Of a DNA stretch of 64,000 nucleotides, positions 11,859 to 23,694 are shown one piece after another. The notes below the pieces were generated by a model. The model did no database searches, was not told where the DNA came from, and saw only the letters and a list, made by a program, of their open reading frames with translations. A program made the position numbers and the translations under genes. How positions within the stretch are numbered: position 1 is the stretch's first letter; every line of letters begins with the position of its first letter. This DNA comes from Ulva prolifera (taxonomy: Eukaryota > Chlorophyta > Ulvophyceae > Ulvales > Ulvaceae), in assembly GCA_023078555.1 (NCBI GenBank), contig CM041197.1, forward strand, positions 11,257,257-11,321,256, read 5' to 3'.

Positions 11859-12213
11859 TCGCCGTCTCCACATGTGAACACCACGCATGCCTAGGGGTCG
11901 ACAAAGCTCAAAGCACCGTGACGGGCAGCGGTAGCCGTCCCTGCCACAAACACAGGATGACAGAGTCAATAGGTGTCTGACAGATGGATGCAGACCCAAG
12001 AGACGGCTCCAACGTGTCATAACCGGCAGCATGCATGCAACACGCATGCCGCTTGCAGGCATGCTTCACCGCACCTGACATCAGCGTCTGATTGATCATG
12101 TCAAGTCTATTACAATGCGCGAAGCCGCAACAGCTCTTTCTTGATTGCAGCTAGCCATACCGGGGGCACAACCAGCACGCCACATGACAACCCCCCTTCC
12201 CCGAGAAGAAATA
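11859..12213. other. Spacer between array and LRR gene 2
   Basis: No gene recognised. It contains the probable polyadenylation signal of LRR gene 2. Confidence 0.4.
12110..12114 (-). terminator. Candidate TGTAA polyadenylation signal, LRR gene 2
   Basis: TGTAA on the minus strand, 100-104 nt past the stop at 12214, as expected of chlorophyte 3' ends. Confidence 0.45.
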
Positions 12214-15200
12214 CTATAAAAGTTCCAACTCCAGATGTGGAAAGCGCGCGACGAACGCGCGCCACTTGCGAGAGTTCGGGCCGTCAGGGAACACGTTGTC
12301 CGACAAGCACAACTTCTTCAGTGCACGAAGCTTCGGCACGGCAGCGCTGAGGGCACGAACGCCGTTGCGCATCCAGCACAGGAGCGTCAAGTGCGACAGC
12401 CGCTTCAGCCCCGCACTCGCCTCCAGCAGAGCCTCCCCGTGGTCACTGAACACAACCTCGCCCTGCCCGTCACTGATAAACAGCCACTCCAGTGCCACCA
12501 GCCCGGCGACCCCGCGGCCAAGCGCGCGACCATCGAACCACGTGCCTGAGACTCCTGTTGCTGATTCGCTGCCACCTGCCATCGAGAAGTGCGTCAGCTC
12601 CGTCAGCTCTGGCAGCGCATCTGCGAGCGCTCCGGAGAAGACCCCGCAGTTCTCAAATGACACCCCGAACAAACAGCTCAGATCCAGCCGCCGCAGCTGC
12701 CGGCAGCTGGCAAGCGCACGCGTGAAACTGGCCCATGCACGCCACACCGCTTCGCCGGAGCCCGCGTTACCGCCACACTCACTGTTCTCCTCGCACACAT
12801 CTACGGAGAGGTGTGTCAGGGTGCCCGCGGACAGCTGCGCGCCGACGCTCGCGATGCTCAGGGCGGAGTGCACACACGCACACCACACCGACAGCTCCTG
12901 CAGCGGCGGCGGCATGCTGTCCGCTGCGCACGCTGTGCCCTCCACGTCTCCTGCGCCGGAGCGGTTGCTGGGGGGCGGGGGGCCATTGAAGGTGAGACGA
13001 CGGAGCGCGGGGAAGCGCGCGCGTGTCACCCCCGCGAGTTGCCCTCGGACCGAGACCTCCGCAAGGTCTGACGGTTTGAAGTCGAGGCTCGTGAGGGCGG
13101 GTGCGGAGAGGAGGAGGAGAAGAAGATGCGCCACGCTCGCGCGTGCGCCATCCTCGGAGCGCGCGTGCGGCGGATCGCCAGAGCCGGGGGCGCGCTCGGT
13201 CAGGTTCAGGGTCTGGACGGAAGGGAGGATGGCCGGGGTGGCCGCGAGGCATGCCAGGCGGTGAAAGGTGACCTCGTCAGACGGCACCCAGCGGTTGGTT
13301 GTGATCGTAATGGAGAGGGTGGTGAGGGTGGGGAGGAGGGCGAGGGCGGCGGCGAGCTCGACGCAGCCGCCGGGGTGCGCGTCAATGGCGATGCGGAGGT
13401 TGACGAGGCATGGGAGGGCTGGAGGCGCAACGTACGTGCCGAAGTCTCGCAGCCAATGTGGCCGGAGGCGCGGAGCGGTCACCGTGAGGGCGGTGAGGGA
13501 CGGGTGCGCGGAGACGGCGAGGGCCAGGAGTGCGCCAGGGGACGGGTGCGCAAGCGCATGCATGTCCGAGTGTCCGTCACCGTCACCGTCCTCCAGCGCA
13601 AACCCCCAATGGTCCACCTGGCCCAGCTCAAGCACGCGGAGGTCGGGGTCAGGCACGCAGGCGGCGGCTAGATGCATGAGCACCGCGTGGGCATGGCGAT
13701 TGCGAGTTTTGAGGGTGCCGCTGCTGGCGGCTGCGGCGATGACGGCCGCATGGAGCGGCGGCGGCAGCTTGTCGAGCGCGTCCGCCGCCAACCCGTAGGG
13801 GCGGTCATCTGTGAGGACGCGGTGGAGGAGGAGGGGGGGGAGGCGGAGGAGGGCGGCCAGCATGGCGTCTGCGCGGGCAGCGTCGCCCCAGTCGGTGAGT
13901 CGGGTCAGGTCCGCAAGGGTCTTAACCCATGCTGCGTCGCCTTTGTCGCCAGGCACATCTGCAACCTGCACGCATGGCCTGGACTGCAAGAAGGATGCAG
14001 ATATTCAGTGCTGTCAGATTGGCGGAGATGGATGTGGCATGACGATTGTCTCCGCTCACCAATTCGAAGGGGGCAGCGGTGGCATGTCGTGCCGAGAGGT
14101 TGCGACGCAATGCATGCACCCAAAGAGCACGGCGTTCGAGATCACCTCGAGCATACTGGGCCCCTAGACGAGTTGCAAAATAGACTACGGTACATCTGCT
14201 TATGCTTAGCTGAATCCTGAAGAGGACATTGAAACCTCTGGAAGGATGCGACCACATGCCGTTGTATAACTGCTGCGTCGTTGCTGTGAGCATTGCAAGG
14301 ATACATGCGGCGAAGCCGGCTGCACCGCGGAAGAAGCGAGCAGAGCAAGCACACACCCAGACACCCACGCAACACACATAGAACCCACCACATTGCTGTG
14401 GGTGTGATCAGGGCCGGCCTGGTGGGAAGCAGGCACATCCCGCCTGCCATGCTGGTTGAGACAGGCTCCTGCAGCACCTGCTGAGGGCTGGCATGCAGGC
14501 AACGCCACGAGCAGTGAGGAAACAGAACTCACTGTCCCCGCCCGTCTGCGGACATGGCCGCCATGCCATGTGCCTACACGATGTCACGATACATGCAGCT
14601 CAGCACGCCTTGCCAGGCTGGACAAGTTCAAAGTAGAGGCAGGATGTGACAGATGTGTGCAGCGGCGCCACGCCTCAGCTACAGCGCACGGGCTGCGGAA
14701 TCACACTAAGGCTGCATGCAGGTGTGTGCTGAGGAGCCGCGCTTCTGGGGACAGCTCAACATTGACACTGTGACCAAAACCTCGAGGATATGAGGTAGCT
14801 CGTGCGATGTGATGCCGCATGCTGAATTTTGTATGATTTTACGGTTGGCAGTTTGTGCTGTTGGCAGGTGTGCCATGACGGATCGATCATTCAGGCTGCA
14901 CGGGTCAGATCAACTCTGCCGGTTGGCCAGACTAGAAAATACGAATGCAATCAAAATATATCTTCAATGGACTGACCACACACGGTGGCGCTGCGTCAGT
15001 GCGGCTCAGCTTGTGTGCAGTGTTGATGCCGGCCAAATCAACCCACGTCTGAACACAAATCGATCATCCCACTGGCTGCCGATAGCCATGGAGTATCACT
15101 GTGTTTGCATGGTAGAGTGTTTCACACCGCGAGGCATGGCAACGGCGATCCCGGTGATCAAGGCACACGCACACGCAGGGCTAGGCCGCACCTTCGACAC

Positions 15201-15458
15201 GTCCACAACCTTGTCCAAGCGACAATCGACGTCAACAGAGCTTTCTCCTTTCCAGCGACTATCTTCGTGGGCGATGATCATTTCGGCAATGGCCGCAAGC
15301 CCTTCCGTCGTGTTAACGTCCGGAAAAAGCTTTGAACTCCTGACACCCGTTGCCGTCAAACCGTTGGCCTCTGCTAAAGCATTTTCGAGATCTTCAGGGA
15401 AATCATCTTCCTCTCCCATGCTAACGTAGCTTCGTTTCTTGCGCTGTGAGAGTGTCAT
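12214..15458 (-). CDS. LRR-family protein 2 (two exons, divergent first exon)
   Basis: Exon 1 is 15458-15192 (89 codons), the intron is 15191-13966 (GAAG|GTGCGG to GTGCAG|GTT, phase 0), and exon 2 is 13965-12214. The protein has 672 residues. Exon 2 keeps the full plan: VADVPGDKGDAAW, the helical LPPLLLHRVL segment, PPPLHAAVIAAAA, then LRRs with LPCLVNLRIAIDAHPGGCVE and a C-terminal FPDGPNSRKW block. The first exon keeps RKKRSYV and TTEGLA, but the otherwise conserved LLSGI..LASLP core reads KLFPDVN..LAAIAE and DELV is RLDKVV. Its reading frame is still open, so the change suggests relaxed or altered function of the N-terminal module rather than a dead gene. The start aligns with MTTSQ of paralogues; an in-frame GTG 17 codons upstream was not used. 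Confidence 0.8.
14280..14402 (-). mobile_element. 5'-truncated non-LTR 3' end in intron of LRR gene 2
   Basis: About 102 bp (14291-14392) of the GCGGTGCTGCCCGCC...CCTTGCAA tail family, reading on the minus strand. It is flanked by near-identical direct repeats ttgctgtgag (from 14281) and ttgctgtggg (from 14393), a target-site duplication. Compare the copies at 25154 and 27224. Confidence 0.55.
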
Positions 15459-15622
15459 CTGAGAGCAATCGCAGGGCTGCTGGCACGCGCTACAACGACA
15501 CATCAACAACCAGGAGAAGCTGCATCAGGAGAGGTGGACTGCATAGTTGTGACAGGCACTTTGGGACGATCGCCAGAGCAGCTGTCGCAGGATCGGTGAC
15601 GGTCCGTGAGTTCAAAGACAGG

Positions 15623-15636
15623 CCACTGGTAGACAT
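15623..15636 (-). promoter_or_regulatory. Conserved upstream motif, LRR gene 2
   Basis: ATGTCTACCAGTGG on the minus strand, about 165 bp upstream of the ATG at 15458. The surrounding 80 bp resemble the region upstream of LRR gene 1 (AGCTGTCGCAGG box). Confidence 0.5.
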
Positions 15637-16046
15637 TTGAGCATCCCTGTGGCCATGCCGGGTGAGCATGATATGGGTGTCATGGCATTACGCCAGCAAG
15701 CGCAGCTATGGAAGAAGGACAAATTGGATCGTTTCTCTCACCGGAGTGGCAGACAGAACAGCAGGATCGATCCCTGATCTAGCAAGACACACTGCACTCA
15801 TTTAACTTAACTTTTTACTTTAGTCACGACCAGCTGCCCAAGCACCGAGCGCATCATAGCAATTGCTTTGACTGACTCTATCGCAACGGCCCAGCTGAGG
15901 GGACGTCATTGGCAATCGGGCTGCATGCATGCATGCATGCACCGCTGCTGCTACCTCAGGCCAGGCTGCCCGGACCATAGCCTCCCTGCAACCATCGCCA
16001 ATTGACATTGAGCCCCCCACAAGGACACGTTCTGCTGCAGAGGTCA

Positions 16047-16150
16047 TTGCAAAAGAGTGAACGTGAGAAGACAAACACTACAACCGAATCTCATCAGAAT
16101 CAACAGCAGCGAACACACTACAACCGCACCCACACTGCTTTAAAGGTGGA
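16047..16150 (-). mobile_element. Non-LTR retrotransposon 3'-end fragment (CCCGTTCACTCTTTTGTAA family)
   Basis: The minus strand ends in ...CACGTTCACTCTTTTGCAA and carries the GATTCTGATGAGATTCGG block shared with copies at 34943, 35099 and 35552. Target duplication not found. Confidence 0.5.
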
Positions 16151-16219
16151 CTCGGGCTCGGGGTTTTTTGCGGCTCCTCAACGTTGTGATTCCGATTTCG
16201 AAATGCCAGGTTGCTCGCA

Positions 16220-16277
16220 CATGAGCTGCAGCGAAGGCATATGCATGAGTGCATGCATGAGCTGCAGCGAAGGCATA
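16220..16277. repeat. 22-bp direct repeat, two copies
   Basis: catgagctgcagcgaaggca plus two bases occurs at 16220-16241 and 16256-16277, separated by 14 bp. Confidence 0.8.
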
Positions 16278-16520
16278 CGCCAGCAGAATTGCCATGTTGC
16301 ACAAAGAGACTTGTTGGTCACACTCTTGGCATTTGAAACCCACGCATGATCAGGTGTCTGAGCAGGTCAAGGCACAGTGACCATGGCAGTAATGTGACCG
16401 TCTGTGCCAAGAGCTGCAGCTCTTGTGTCCATGGACACATGTGAACCAAAGAGACGCGGCAAGATCGGCAGATGCACACGATTGGGAAACATGCGTGTGT
16501 GCCGGAAATGTTTGCCGCAT

Positions 16521-16525
16521 TTACA
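16521..16525 (-). terminator. Candidate TGTAA polyadenylation signal, LRR gene 3
   Basis: TGTAA on the minus strand about 210 nt beyond the stop at 16736. It is farther than in neighbouring genes, so less certain. Confidence 0.3.
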
Positions 16526-16735
16526 GGCTCCCTTGGATGTGACTCTGATGTGACCTTACGAGTCCTACCCGATTCTCGCAAGCATAAGTGGCCTTCTATC
16601 ACGGCAGCAGGTGCAGCTGCCCTGTCAGCACCTGCTGTGTCAGCACCTGCCACATACGCACAAGGCGGCACATGCCCGGTCAAAGCTCGAGCAAGGTAAC
16701 CCCCTCAGACCAACGCAGCGCACAGCAAACAAGTA

Positions 16736-19700
16736 TCAGAGGATCTCCAGGTTCAAACTGGCAAAGCGATCCACAAATGCATGACACTCGTCAGAGTCTC
16801 GTCCATCAGGGAACAACGCCTGCGGCAAGCGCAGATCCTTCAGCGCATGCAGCTTGGGGATGGCATCACTGATATGCCTCACCTCACAAACATCGCACAG
16901 CAGTGCCAGGTGCGACAGCCGCTCAAGGCCCACGCATGCATCCAGCACAGCCTCTCCGTGGTGAAAGCACAGATTCCCCTCTCCATGGTCCACACACAGG
17001 CACTCCAGCGCCTTGAGCCCCGCGAACCCCCGGCCGAGTGCCGGCCCATCGATCCACGAGCTGTCGTCACCCAGTACATCATCGAACCCCCCTCGCAGCG
17101 CAAAATGCGTGAGGTCCGGCAGCTCTAGCAGCGCCGCCGCAAGCCGCTCTGAGAGCACCCCCCGTCGCTCGAACGGGACCGCGAACAAGCAGCTGAGGTT
17201 CAGCTTCCGCAGCCGCGTGCAGCTGCCGAGCGCACGCATGAATGTGCTCCATGCACGCCAGACCGCTTCGCGCATGTCCACCTCCTCGGAGAATTCACTC
17301 CCGTCCTCTGACAACACCACTGTGAGGGTCGTCAGTGCGGCCGCGGACATGTGCGCGGCGTCGGCTGCGATGCGGAGCGCCGACTGCGGGCACGCGCTCC
17401 CGACCGCCACCTCTTGCAGCGGCGGCGGCAACGCACTGCGCGCTGCGCGTGCTGTGCCCCCCACGTCTCCCGCACCGGGGTGCTTGTTGGTTCGAAGCGC
17501 ACCGTTGAAAGCGAGCCTCCGGAGCGCCGGGAAGCGCGCCTGCGTCACCTGTGCAAACAGCTCTCGCACAGGGACGGTTGCGATTGACGGAAGAAAGTGG
17601 AGGCTGGTGAGGGAGGGCGCGGAGATGAGCGGGAGGAGCGTGCGCGCCACGCTGGCGTGCAGGCCGTAATCGAAGCATGCCTGCGGGTCGTACGTTTCCG
17701 GGGCCCGCTCTACGATCTTCAGTGTTTGAAGGGCCGGCAGGGAGGCAGGAGCAGCCGCGAGGCGTGCATAGCTATGCAGGGACAGCTCAGCGCGGCGGTT
17801 GATGACGATGGTGATGGAGAGGGTGATGAGGGTGGGGAGGAGGGCGAGAGCAGCGGCGAGCTCCGCGCAGCCGCAGGGGTGGGCATCGATGTTGATGCGG
17901 AGATCGACGAGGCGCGGCAGGGCCGCCGGCGGAAGGCACGCAGCGAAGTTGCGCAGCCACTGCGGCTGGAAGCGTGGGCCGGTCAGCGCGAGGGCGGTGA
18001 GGGAGGGGTGCGCGGAGGCAGCGCGCGCGAGGAGGGCGCCGGTGGAGGAAGGGTAATGATGCGCAGGCATGTCGGTGTCTTCGTCGACATCAGCCTCGCT
18101 CGCCGCGCAATCCGCTTCCCCTCCCGGGCCGAGCTCAAGCGCATGGAGGCCAGGGGCGGGGACGCGGACTGCGGGCAGATGCATGAGCACCGCCTGGGCG
18201 TGGTAGATGCCAATCTCGAGGGTACCATCATGGGCAGCTGCGGCAATCACGGCGGCGTGTAGCGGCGGCGGCAGCGTGCTGAGCGCATTCGTTACGGACT
18301 TGCCGGCAAGGTGGGCTGCAAGCACACGGTGGAGGAGGTGGGGGGGAAGGCGGAGGAGGGCGGCCAGCATGGTGTCTGCTTGGACAGCGTCGTCCCAGTC
18401 GGTCTCCGCAGCCATGCGTGCGAGGGTTTCCACCCATGCGGCGTCATCCTTGTCGCCGAGCGCGTCTGCCACCTGAATGCATGACATGACTTTGAGCAGC
18501 GCCAGAGATTTTGATGGAGGTCGCAGCGGGTGCGGCGCACCCTGCGTTTCAGTCCGTAAAGGGCATGGGGGTAGTAGCGGGCTTGGGGATCGGCAACATA
18601 ATATGTTGTTGCCTGCACTGGTGAGCTGCAGCGTGCGGAGTGGTTTTCAGCTTGCAACACCCGGCATGCAAACGCTGTGCTTGCTGAGCAGTCAGGGATC
18701 GCCTAGAAAAAGAAGAGGCAGAATGTGGACTGGTCAGAGGCAGAATGTGGACTGATAGCCAGCTGGAGGATGGCACGTCAAGGGTGTGCATCATCTACAT
18801 TGGTGACGGGCATGACTGGCGGCAGTGCGTGCCCGCTGCCGCATGCTATGTCTGTGTGGAGCAGAAGTGGCGACTGGTTGCTTTGTTTCTGGGCAGGTGT
18901 GGCACAACCTGGCGCACATGCCATTGACCATCACAAACCAAGGAGGGCGCTGGCCTGAACGCCTGCTCTTCTGCAAATGCGCTCACTGTACTCTCCTCGA
19001 TGCGATGTGCGTGGGGTGTGCTGGTTCATGTCTCCATGTGAGCAACTCTCTGCAGGTGTCAGGCTGTGCAAAATTTTCAGGGCTAACAGATGTATGCAGA
19101 GGAGCCGCAGCTCAGTGACCACACAGCCGAGACAGACAGATGACTATGTCTTTGCTGTGTTCATGGTCAGCATGTGCAGTGCGATGATACCACAATATCT
19201 GTGCCGAAGTGATTGGCGAAGGGTCTGCGCCACAGGTGCATGAGCAGGATTGGATGCTTACCTGTTTCCTTCGTCGCAGCTCTGCGGCATCACCGAACGT
19301 CCATGTGACGACTAACATTAATCGACATGTATCGCAAAGGAACGACTCGAATTGGCGGGTTAGTGTCAGTGCGGATGGGCTTCAGAGCAGTGTTCACGCG
19401 CCATTGCACATTCGGACACAACTATAGAATCACGTCAGTAAACACAAGCGATGAAGAACTCAATCGTTGACAATTTTGTGGTACAGCATTGCTCATGATG
19501 GGCTGTGGGAGACGATGGTCCTGGCGATCAAGGCAAACGAATAAGAACAGGTCGAAGGCGCACCTTCAACACGGCCACGAGCTCATCCGGATGAAAGTCG
19601 ATATCTACCAAGCACGCTGTCTCCCAGAGACTCACGTCCTGCGGGGTGATTTTGCCGGGAAGCGACGCCAGACCTTCAGTGGTTTTGATTCCCGAGAGAA

Positions 19701-19830
19701 GCCCTGACCTTGTCACAGCCTTTGCCGTCACACAGCTTCCCACCACAATCGCGTGTTCATGGATTGCAGTAGAATTGTCGCCTTCTGTCAAGGCAACGTG
19801 GCTTCGTTTTCTGCCCTGCGAGGTCGTCAT
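16736..19830 (-). CDS. LRR-family protein 3 (two exons)
   Basis: Exon 1 is 19830-19564 (89 codons), the intron is 19563-18473 (GAAG|GTGCGC to TTCAG|GTG, phase 0), and exon 2 is 18472-16736. The protein has 667 residues. Exon 1 reads MTTSQGRKRSHV, later TRSGLLSGIKTTEGLASLP, and ends DELVAVLK. Exon 2 starts VADALGDKDDAAWVETLARM and has LPPHLLHRVL, PPPLHAAVIAAAA, then LRRs with LPRLVDLRINIDAHPCGC and a C-terminal LFPDGRDSDE block. It is the closest paralogue of LRR gene 1 in both exons, suggesting duplication of a whole transcription unit. The intron shares segments with the intron of the pseudogene at 23850-26417, as expected for paralogous genes. No membrane segment; biochemical role unknown. 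Confidence 0.85.
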
Positions 19831-20037
19831 TAGTTCACCGACAGGTCAGCACAGGTGGAACACAAATCCGCATCCACAAATTGACAGCCAATAGAACTAT
19901 GACTTGAAGAATTAGCTTACACTGAAGTAGCTTGAATGCCTTACATGAGGTAGCGTGAGTAGCCTTTTCTGGACCGTGCTGCATGTCGCTGCGTTCAGCT
20001 TAACTTCGGAGGTCCGGTGTGCCGGTAGAAGCTAGAG

Positions 20038-20051
20038 CCACTGGTAGACAT
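20038..20051 (-). promoter_or_regulatory. Conserved upstream motif, LRR gene 3
   Basis: ATGTCTACCAGTGG on the minus strand, about 208 bp upstream of the ATG at 19830. The preceding 120 bp match the upstream region of the LRR pseudogene (26530-26660) closely. Confidence 0.5.
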
Positions 20052-21261
20052 TCATGCATCTTCGTGGCAGCACAGGACCAGTTTTCAATTTATGAGCCGA
20101 TTCGGTTGTAAATGGCGAGGCTGTACAACAAGGACATCGACACAGAGGGGCGGCTAACACCACAGCAAGACAGTCAGAACTGGACACCACAACTCGCACA
20201 CCTCCCAACAGAAGTTGGCACAGAGTCCCAGGAACTTTTATCAAGTACTGATAGACACAATTGCAACAAGACGTGAACTACAGTGTCTAACCCCCTGCAT
20301 CATGACTCCATTGCATCTGTCACCTGGGCCTGCGTCGCCCAGTGAAGGCAACACTGATTCATCCTGACACATGACTCATGTCAGACATGTGAATTCTCAA
20401 TTCAGAATCATAAGCACCGGAGTGACTTGCCTACGCATGCCTGCACCAAGCAGGTGGCAGCTATCTCGTAGCGCAAACATGTGTACACAAAGACACATTT
20501 CACAGCCACAGGCCACCTGCTGGACATGGCCTGCAGCAAGCAGGATGATCACCGGGCCCCGACAACACGTCCTCTGTCGTGTATATGGCTGATACCTCAG
20601 CGCGGCCATACCTCGGGCAAAATCACCGCTGCATGGGCATTTGAAGGTTGGCATTCTGGTAGAGGACACGATCACGAATGATGACACCTCAGCGACTTCC
20701 TATGATTTGCTAAATGTTCTTACACTGGCATACTACATGGTAGTACTACGGACGGAAAAAAAGGGTCCCTCGTGGAATGACTGATGAAAGCCACACGTAT
20801 GATACATGTGTGGAACATGCGCATAGCATGCTCAAACAACTGGATCCATTTGGTATTCCAATAATTCATGCGTCCACATTTGACGCCAGCGTCAGCCCGG
20901 ACATCATCGGCATGGGTTCAAATGACCACAACATCGATCTCTGTCACCCCAATTCAATCACGCAGACGCCCCACATGGCGTTCAGAAGCCGCGACCTGGA
21001 ACAGGCGACGTTTTAACACCGACACCGGAAGCGGGGTGGCACTCCATGCCTGTGGCGTGCGCCGTAGCGGCAGAGCGCAGCTGGCGCAAGGAACTGGTGT
21101 TAACCTGCTGGCGTCAACCACACAGATGGTACACCTGTGCAACCCGCATCGCCTGCACGTGGCCACAGGCGCGCGCAGAGCGCACACCCGCACCGACTGC
21201 CTTGGGCATCGATGACACAATGCGATGGCGTCACTCAGAGCCCATATGGGCGGTGCGGCGC
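20052..21261. other. Intergenic, nothing recognised
   Basis: No exon or repeat family identified. Lower GC than the LRR exons. Confidence 0.4.
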
Positions 21262-22226
21262 TCACACGGAACCGCAGGCCAGGACGGTCCCGTCCCAGGC
21301 GGAGGTGAGGCCAACCTCTCCACTGTGGCGGCTCTGCGAGAAGCGCTCGTTCCGCCTCACCCACAGGAAGCCATCATCGCAGCACCCCTACGAGGCCGCA
21401 AAGCCGATGCCCGCGCACTGTCGGCTGGCACGCACACAGTCCGCAGGGTCAGCGCAGCCTCCCGCTGCGGGTGGCGTAGGGGTGGCAGCCGGTGGAGGTG
21501 GTGTGGGAGTCACAGCCGGAGGTGGTGTAGGGGTCGCAGCTAGTGGAGGAGGCGTAGGCGTCGCAGCTGGTGGGGATGGCGTAGGGGTCGTGGCCGGTGG
21601 GGTTGGCGGAGGGGTCACAGGGGGCGGGACAACGGGCGGCTGGACAGGGGTACGACCGGTCGTGACGGCGGCAGGAGTGGGCGATGCCTCGTTGGTCACG
21701 TTGATGACGATGGGGGCGGGAGGATGCGGCGTCGACGGGGTAGTCACGTTTCCAATATTGGTTTGAAAGTCAGTACGGTAATCGATGAAGTCGGTATTGT
21801 TGGAGTGGGGCACTTCCGCGGTGACATTCAGAAAGATATCACATTGGTCGCCGGCGACCTGTGCTGATGCGATGATGCTGGAGACGGACGGGACCAGGTT
21901 GCTCGCAATCGTTTCGGCATTGAATTCAATTCGAAGGGGAGGTCAATGATGCCGCCGATCTGGGCGCAGCTCTCCAGGGTGATGTTCGACGCGAAGCTCA
22001 CGAAGACCGGGTCAATCGCCTCCGTGATGGTCTCCAACGAGGCAGAGTAGAGGTGGTCCGGGCAGAGGGAGCTGGCTTTCGCGACACCCCGCGCAAACGC
22101 CGAGGCGACGGCGCGGCCCACGGGGCGTGCGAATGCCTGGGCCGAAAAGTATCTGACGCCTTTGGCCGCGAGCTCGCAGTTTAAAGAGACATCTCTGAGG
22201 GCGGAGGCTGCCGCATTGGCAATCAC
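21262..22226 (-). pseudogene. Broken copy of the secreted CBM1-like protein (terminal exon)
   Basis: This matches the last exon of the gene at 28304-30733 from the acceptor (CTGCAG|GTGATTGCC) to the same stop (..CGSV). It has a one-base deletion near 21925 that shifts frame between PFEL and SNLVP. A Lys codon has become TAG at 21390-21388, and two conserved cysteines of the C-terminal module are lost (to Trp and Ser). The Pro-rich linker is longer than in the intact gene, with repeated TPTPPP-type units. Upstream exons were not found; the copy ends in a poly-C intron tract and retroelement debris. It is a truncated, decaying duplicate. Confidence 0.75.
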
Positions 22227-22252
22227 CTGCAGCGCAGACGTTACCAGTCAAA

Positions 22253-22268
22253 GGGGGGGGGGGGGGGG
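22253..22268. repeat. Poly-G tract (16 G)
   Basis: Sixteen G on the plus strand, about 25 bp upstream (in transcript sense) of the pseudogene exon acceptor. Confidence 0.9.
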
Positions 22269-22776
22269 TCACAGGACAGGCAGCCGGTAGGGCGGGAATG
22301 GTAGAGCGAAAGCGCTGGACTCCAAATGTGGAGCAGCCGGTGCCACCCAAACACCACAAACTGGCGTCGGCGGCATGCCAGGTGATGACGACACGTGCCT
22401 GCGCACAACATCACCACACGGCGCGCACGCTGCAACATGCTGCATGCACCAGTACACCAGGTCCTGTGACCTGCTTCTATTGCCGAACGGCTCGCAACCG
22501 CGCATGTAGCGGGACGGAACGTAGCATGGCGTAGGTGCACCTGCTGTGGGTCGCAGGCACACGTGTGCATGCATTTGCACCCTCGTGTCGCTGACGGGTG
22601 TGGATTCCGGCGTCAACTATGCTGTCATGGCGTGCTCGTAAAGTTCGATGTATGATGCTGGCCGCCACACGCCGCCACGGGACAGTGGTCACGGTAGATA
22701 GGACCTGCTAGACATCACGGTATATCGCATACGGGATATACGAGACATCATCATGTATGCATATACATATATGTAG

Positions 22777-23215
22777 TTACAAAGGACAGAGGCCGGGCAG
22801 CGAGCCGTTGCCAGGAATACACACGCAAATCCACTCACGCAGTCATGGCACTAGGCCGGGTACGAGCACGTACCACAGCTCGGCCGGTGATGCCAGCCAA
22901 AGATTGAAGCCCCGCACGGAGCACAAGAGCATTCCCCTTGCACAACGCCACACTCAACCGGCGCAGAGCATTCGTCACAAACAAAGCACGGTTCACCTTA
23001 CCACACCGAGACGCAACCTCCGCCAGCCGATTCAAGTGATTCATGGCAGGCCGTCCCAAGCGACCATGCATCTCATGCGATAACGGCACAAAACTATACG
23101 CATCAGGGTCGTACAAGCGATAAGCAGTGCGTTTCTGCACGTCCCGCGTCTCCGCAGCTCCCCCGTCCTCGCGGGCCGCACGGCCGCAATAGGAACCAGC
23201 ACAGGGGTTCACAGC
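22777..23215 (-). mobile_element. Non-LTR retrotransposon, C-terminal ORF fragment and 3' end
   Basis: The minus strand at about 23195-22835 encodes RDVQKRTAYRLYDPDAYSFV, then PLSHEMHGRLGRPAMNHLNRL, NALRRLSVALCKGNALVLRA and a stop. I recall this FVPLS..GRLG..A...LN / LR.LSV.LC.GN.....A pattern as the C-terminus of LINE-type reverse-transcriptase proteins in green algae. It is followed by a short 3' UTR ending CTCTGTCCTTTGTAAC and a TACATA microsatellite. Endonuclease and RT domains are missing, so this is a 5'-truncated dead copy. A search against chlorophyte LINE proteins would settle the assignment. Confidence 0.6.
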
Positions 23216-23242
23216 ACAGCACAGGGGAACCAGCACAGGGGT

Positions 23243-23300
23243 GTATGTATGTATGTATGTAGTTACAAAGGACAGAGGCCGGGCATCGAGCCATTGCACG
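23243..23300 (-). mobile_element. Second LINE 3'-end stub with (TACA)n tail
   Basis: The plus strand shows (gtat)n at about 23243-23260, then gttacaaaggacagaggccg, the same 3' end as the element at 22777. It is a very short truncated insertion abutting the larger fragment. Confidence 0.5.
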
Positions 23301-23430
23301 ATTACAGGGCCGTATGTATGCACGATTACATCATGTCCCGTAACGGACATGACCACGCAGATCTTCGAGATAGAGGGCTCGAGGTGGAGGCTCGTCAGGG
23401 TGCGTGCCACCCTTAGCCACCCCGAGCAGT

Positions 23431-23694
23431 AAAGTCAAGTAAATCAGAATTTACTTAACGTATCCTATTGGACATTGACAACTCCGAATTAACGGGACGA
23501 CATATGCCGAAGGGGTAAACCACCTGGAAACCCCCCTCAGACGACCGTACGCAACTCACAGGGCCTCCTCCTGTGCTAAGCGAGGTGGTCACGTACGGCC
23601 GTTTCGATTCCCCAAAGCGCACGCAGAATCGAACCCACGACCTCCTGAAACGGAGGGGGTAGCTTTTAATCCGTCCTGAACTTATTGGACCCAG
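23431..23694 (-). mobile_element. Putative tRNA-derived SINE, copy 1
   Basis: About 260 bp, over 90% like the copy at 41754-42025. On the minus strand it begins GGACGGATTAAAAGC and has a possible anticodon-type stem CCTCC/GGAGG. It contains GTGGGTTCGATTC, matching the Pol III B box (GGTTCGANTCC). It ends in an AT-rich TTACT tail. An A box is not clear, so the tRNA origin is inferred. Confidence 0.5.

Larger units (their letters stand above)
15637..16735. other. Intergenic region with repeats, no gene
   Basis: Contains a (tgca)n run near 15922-15942, a non-LTR 3'-end fragment near 16047-16150 and a 22-bp direct repeat at 16220-16277. No exon was recognised. Confidence 0.45.

Noticed and set aside
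12266-13264. 332-codon plus-strand frame opposite LRR gene 2
   Set aside because: Ser/Arg/Pro-rich mirror of the LRR exon, not conserved between paralogues.
15922-15942. (TGCA)n run as an origin or regulatory site
   Set aside because: ATGCATGC-type words occur all over the window; this is background composition rather than a specific site.
23575-23694. Possible functional tRNA gene
   Set aside because: A B-box-like motif is present but no complete cloverleaf or clear A box; the repeated, longer unit fits a SINE better.
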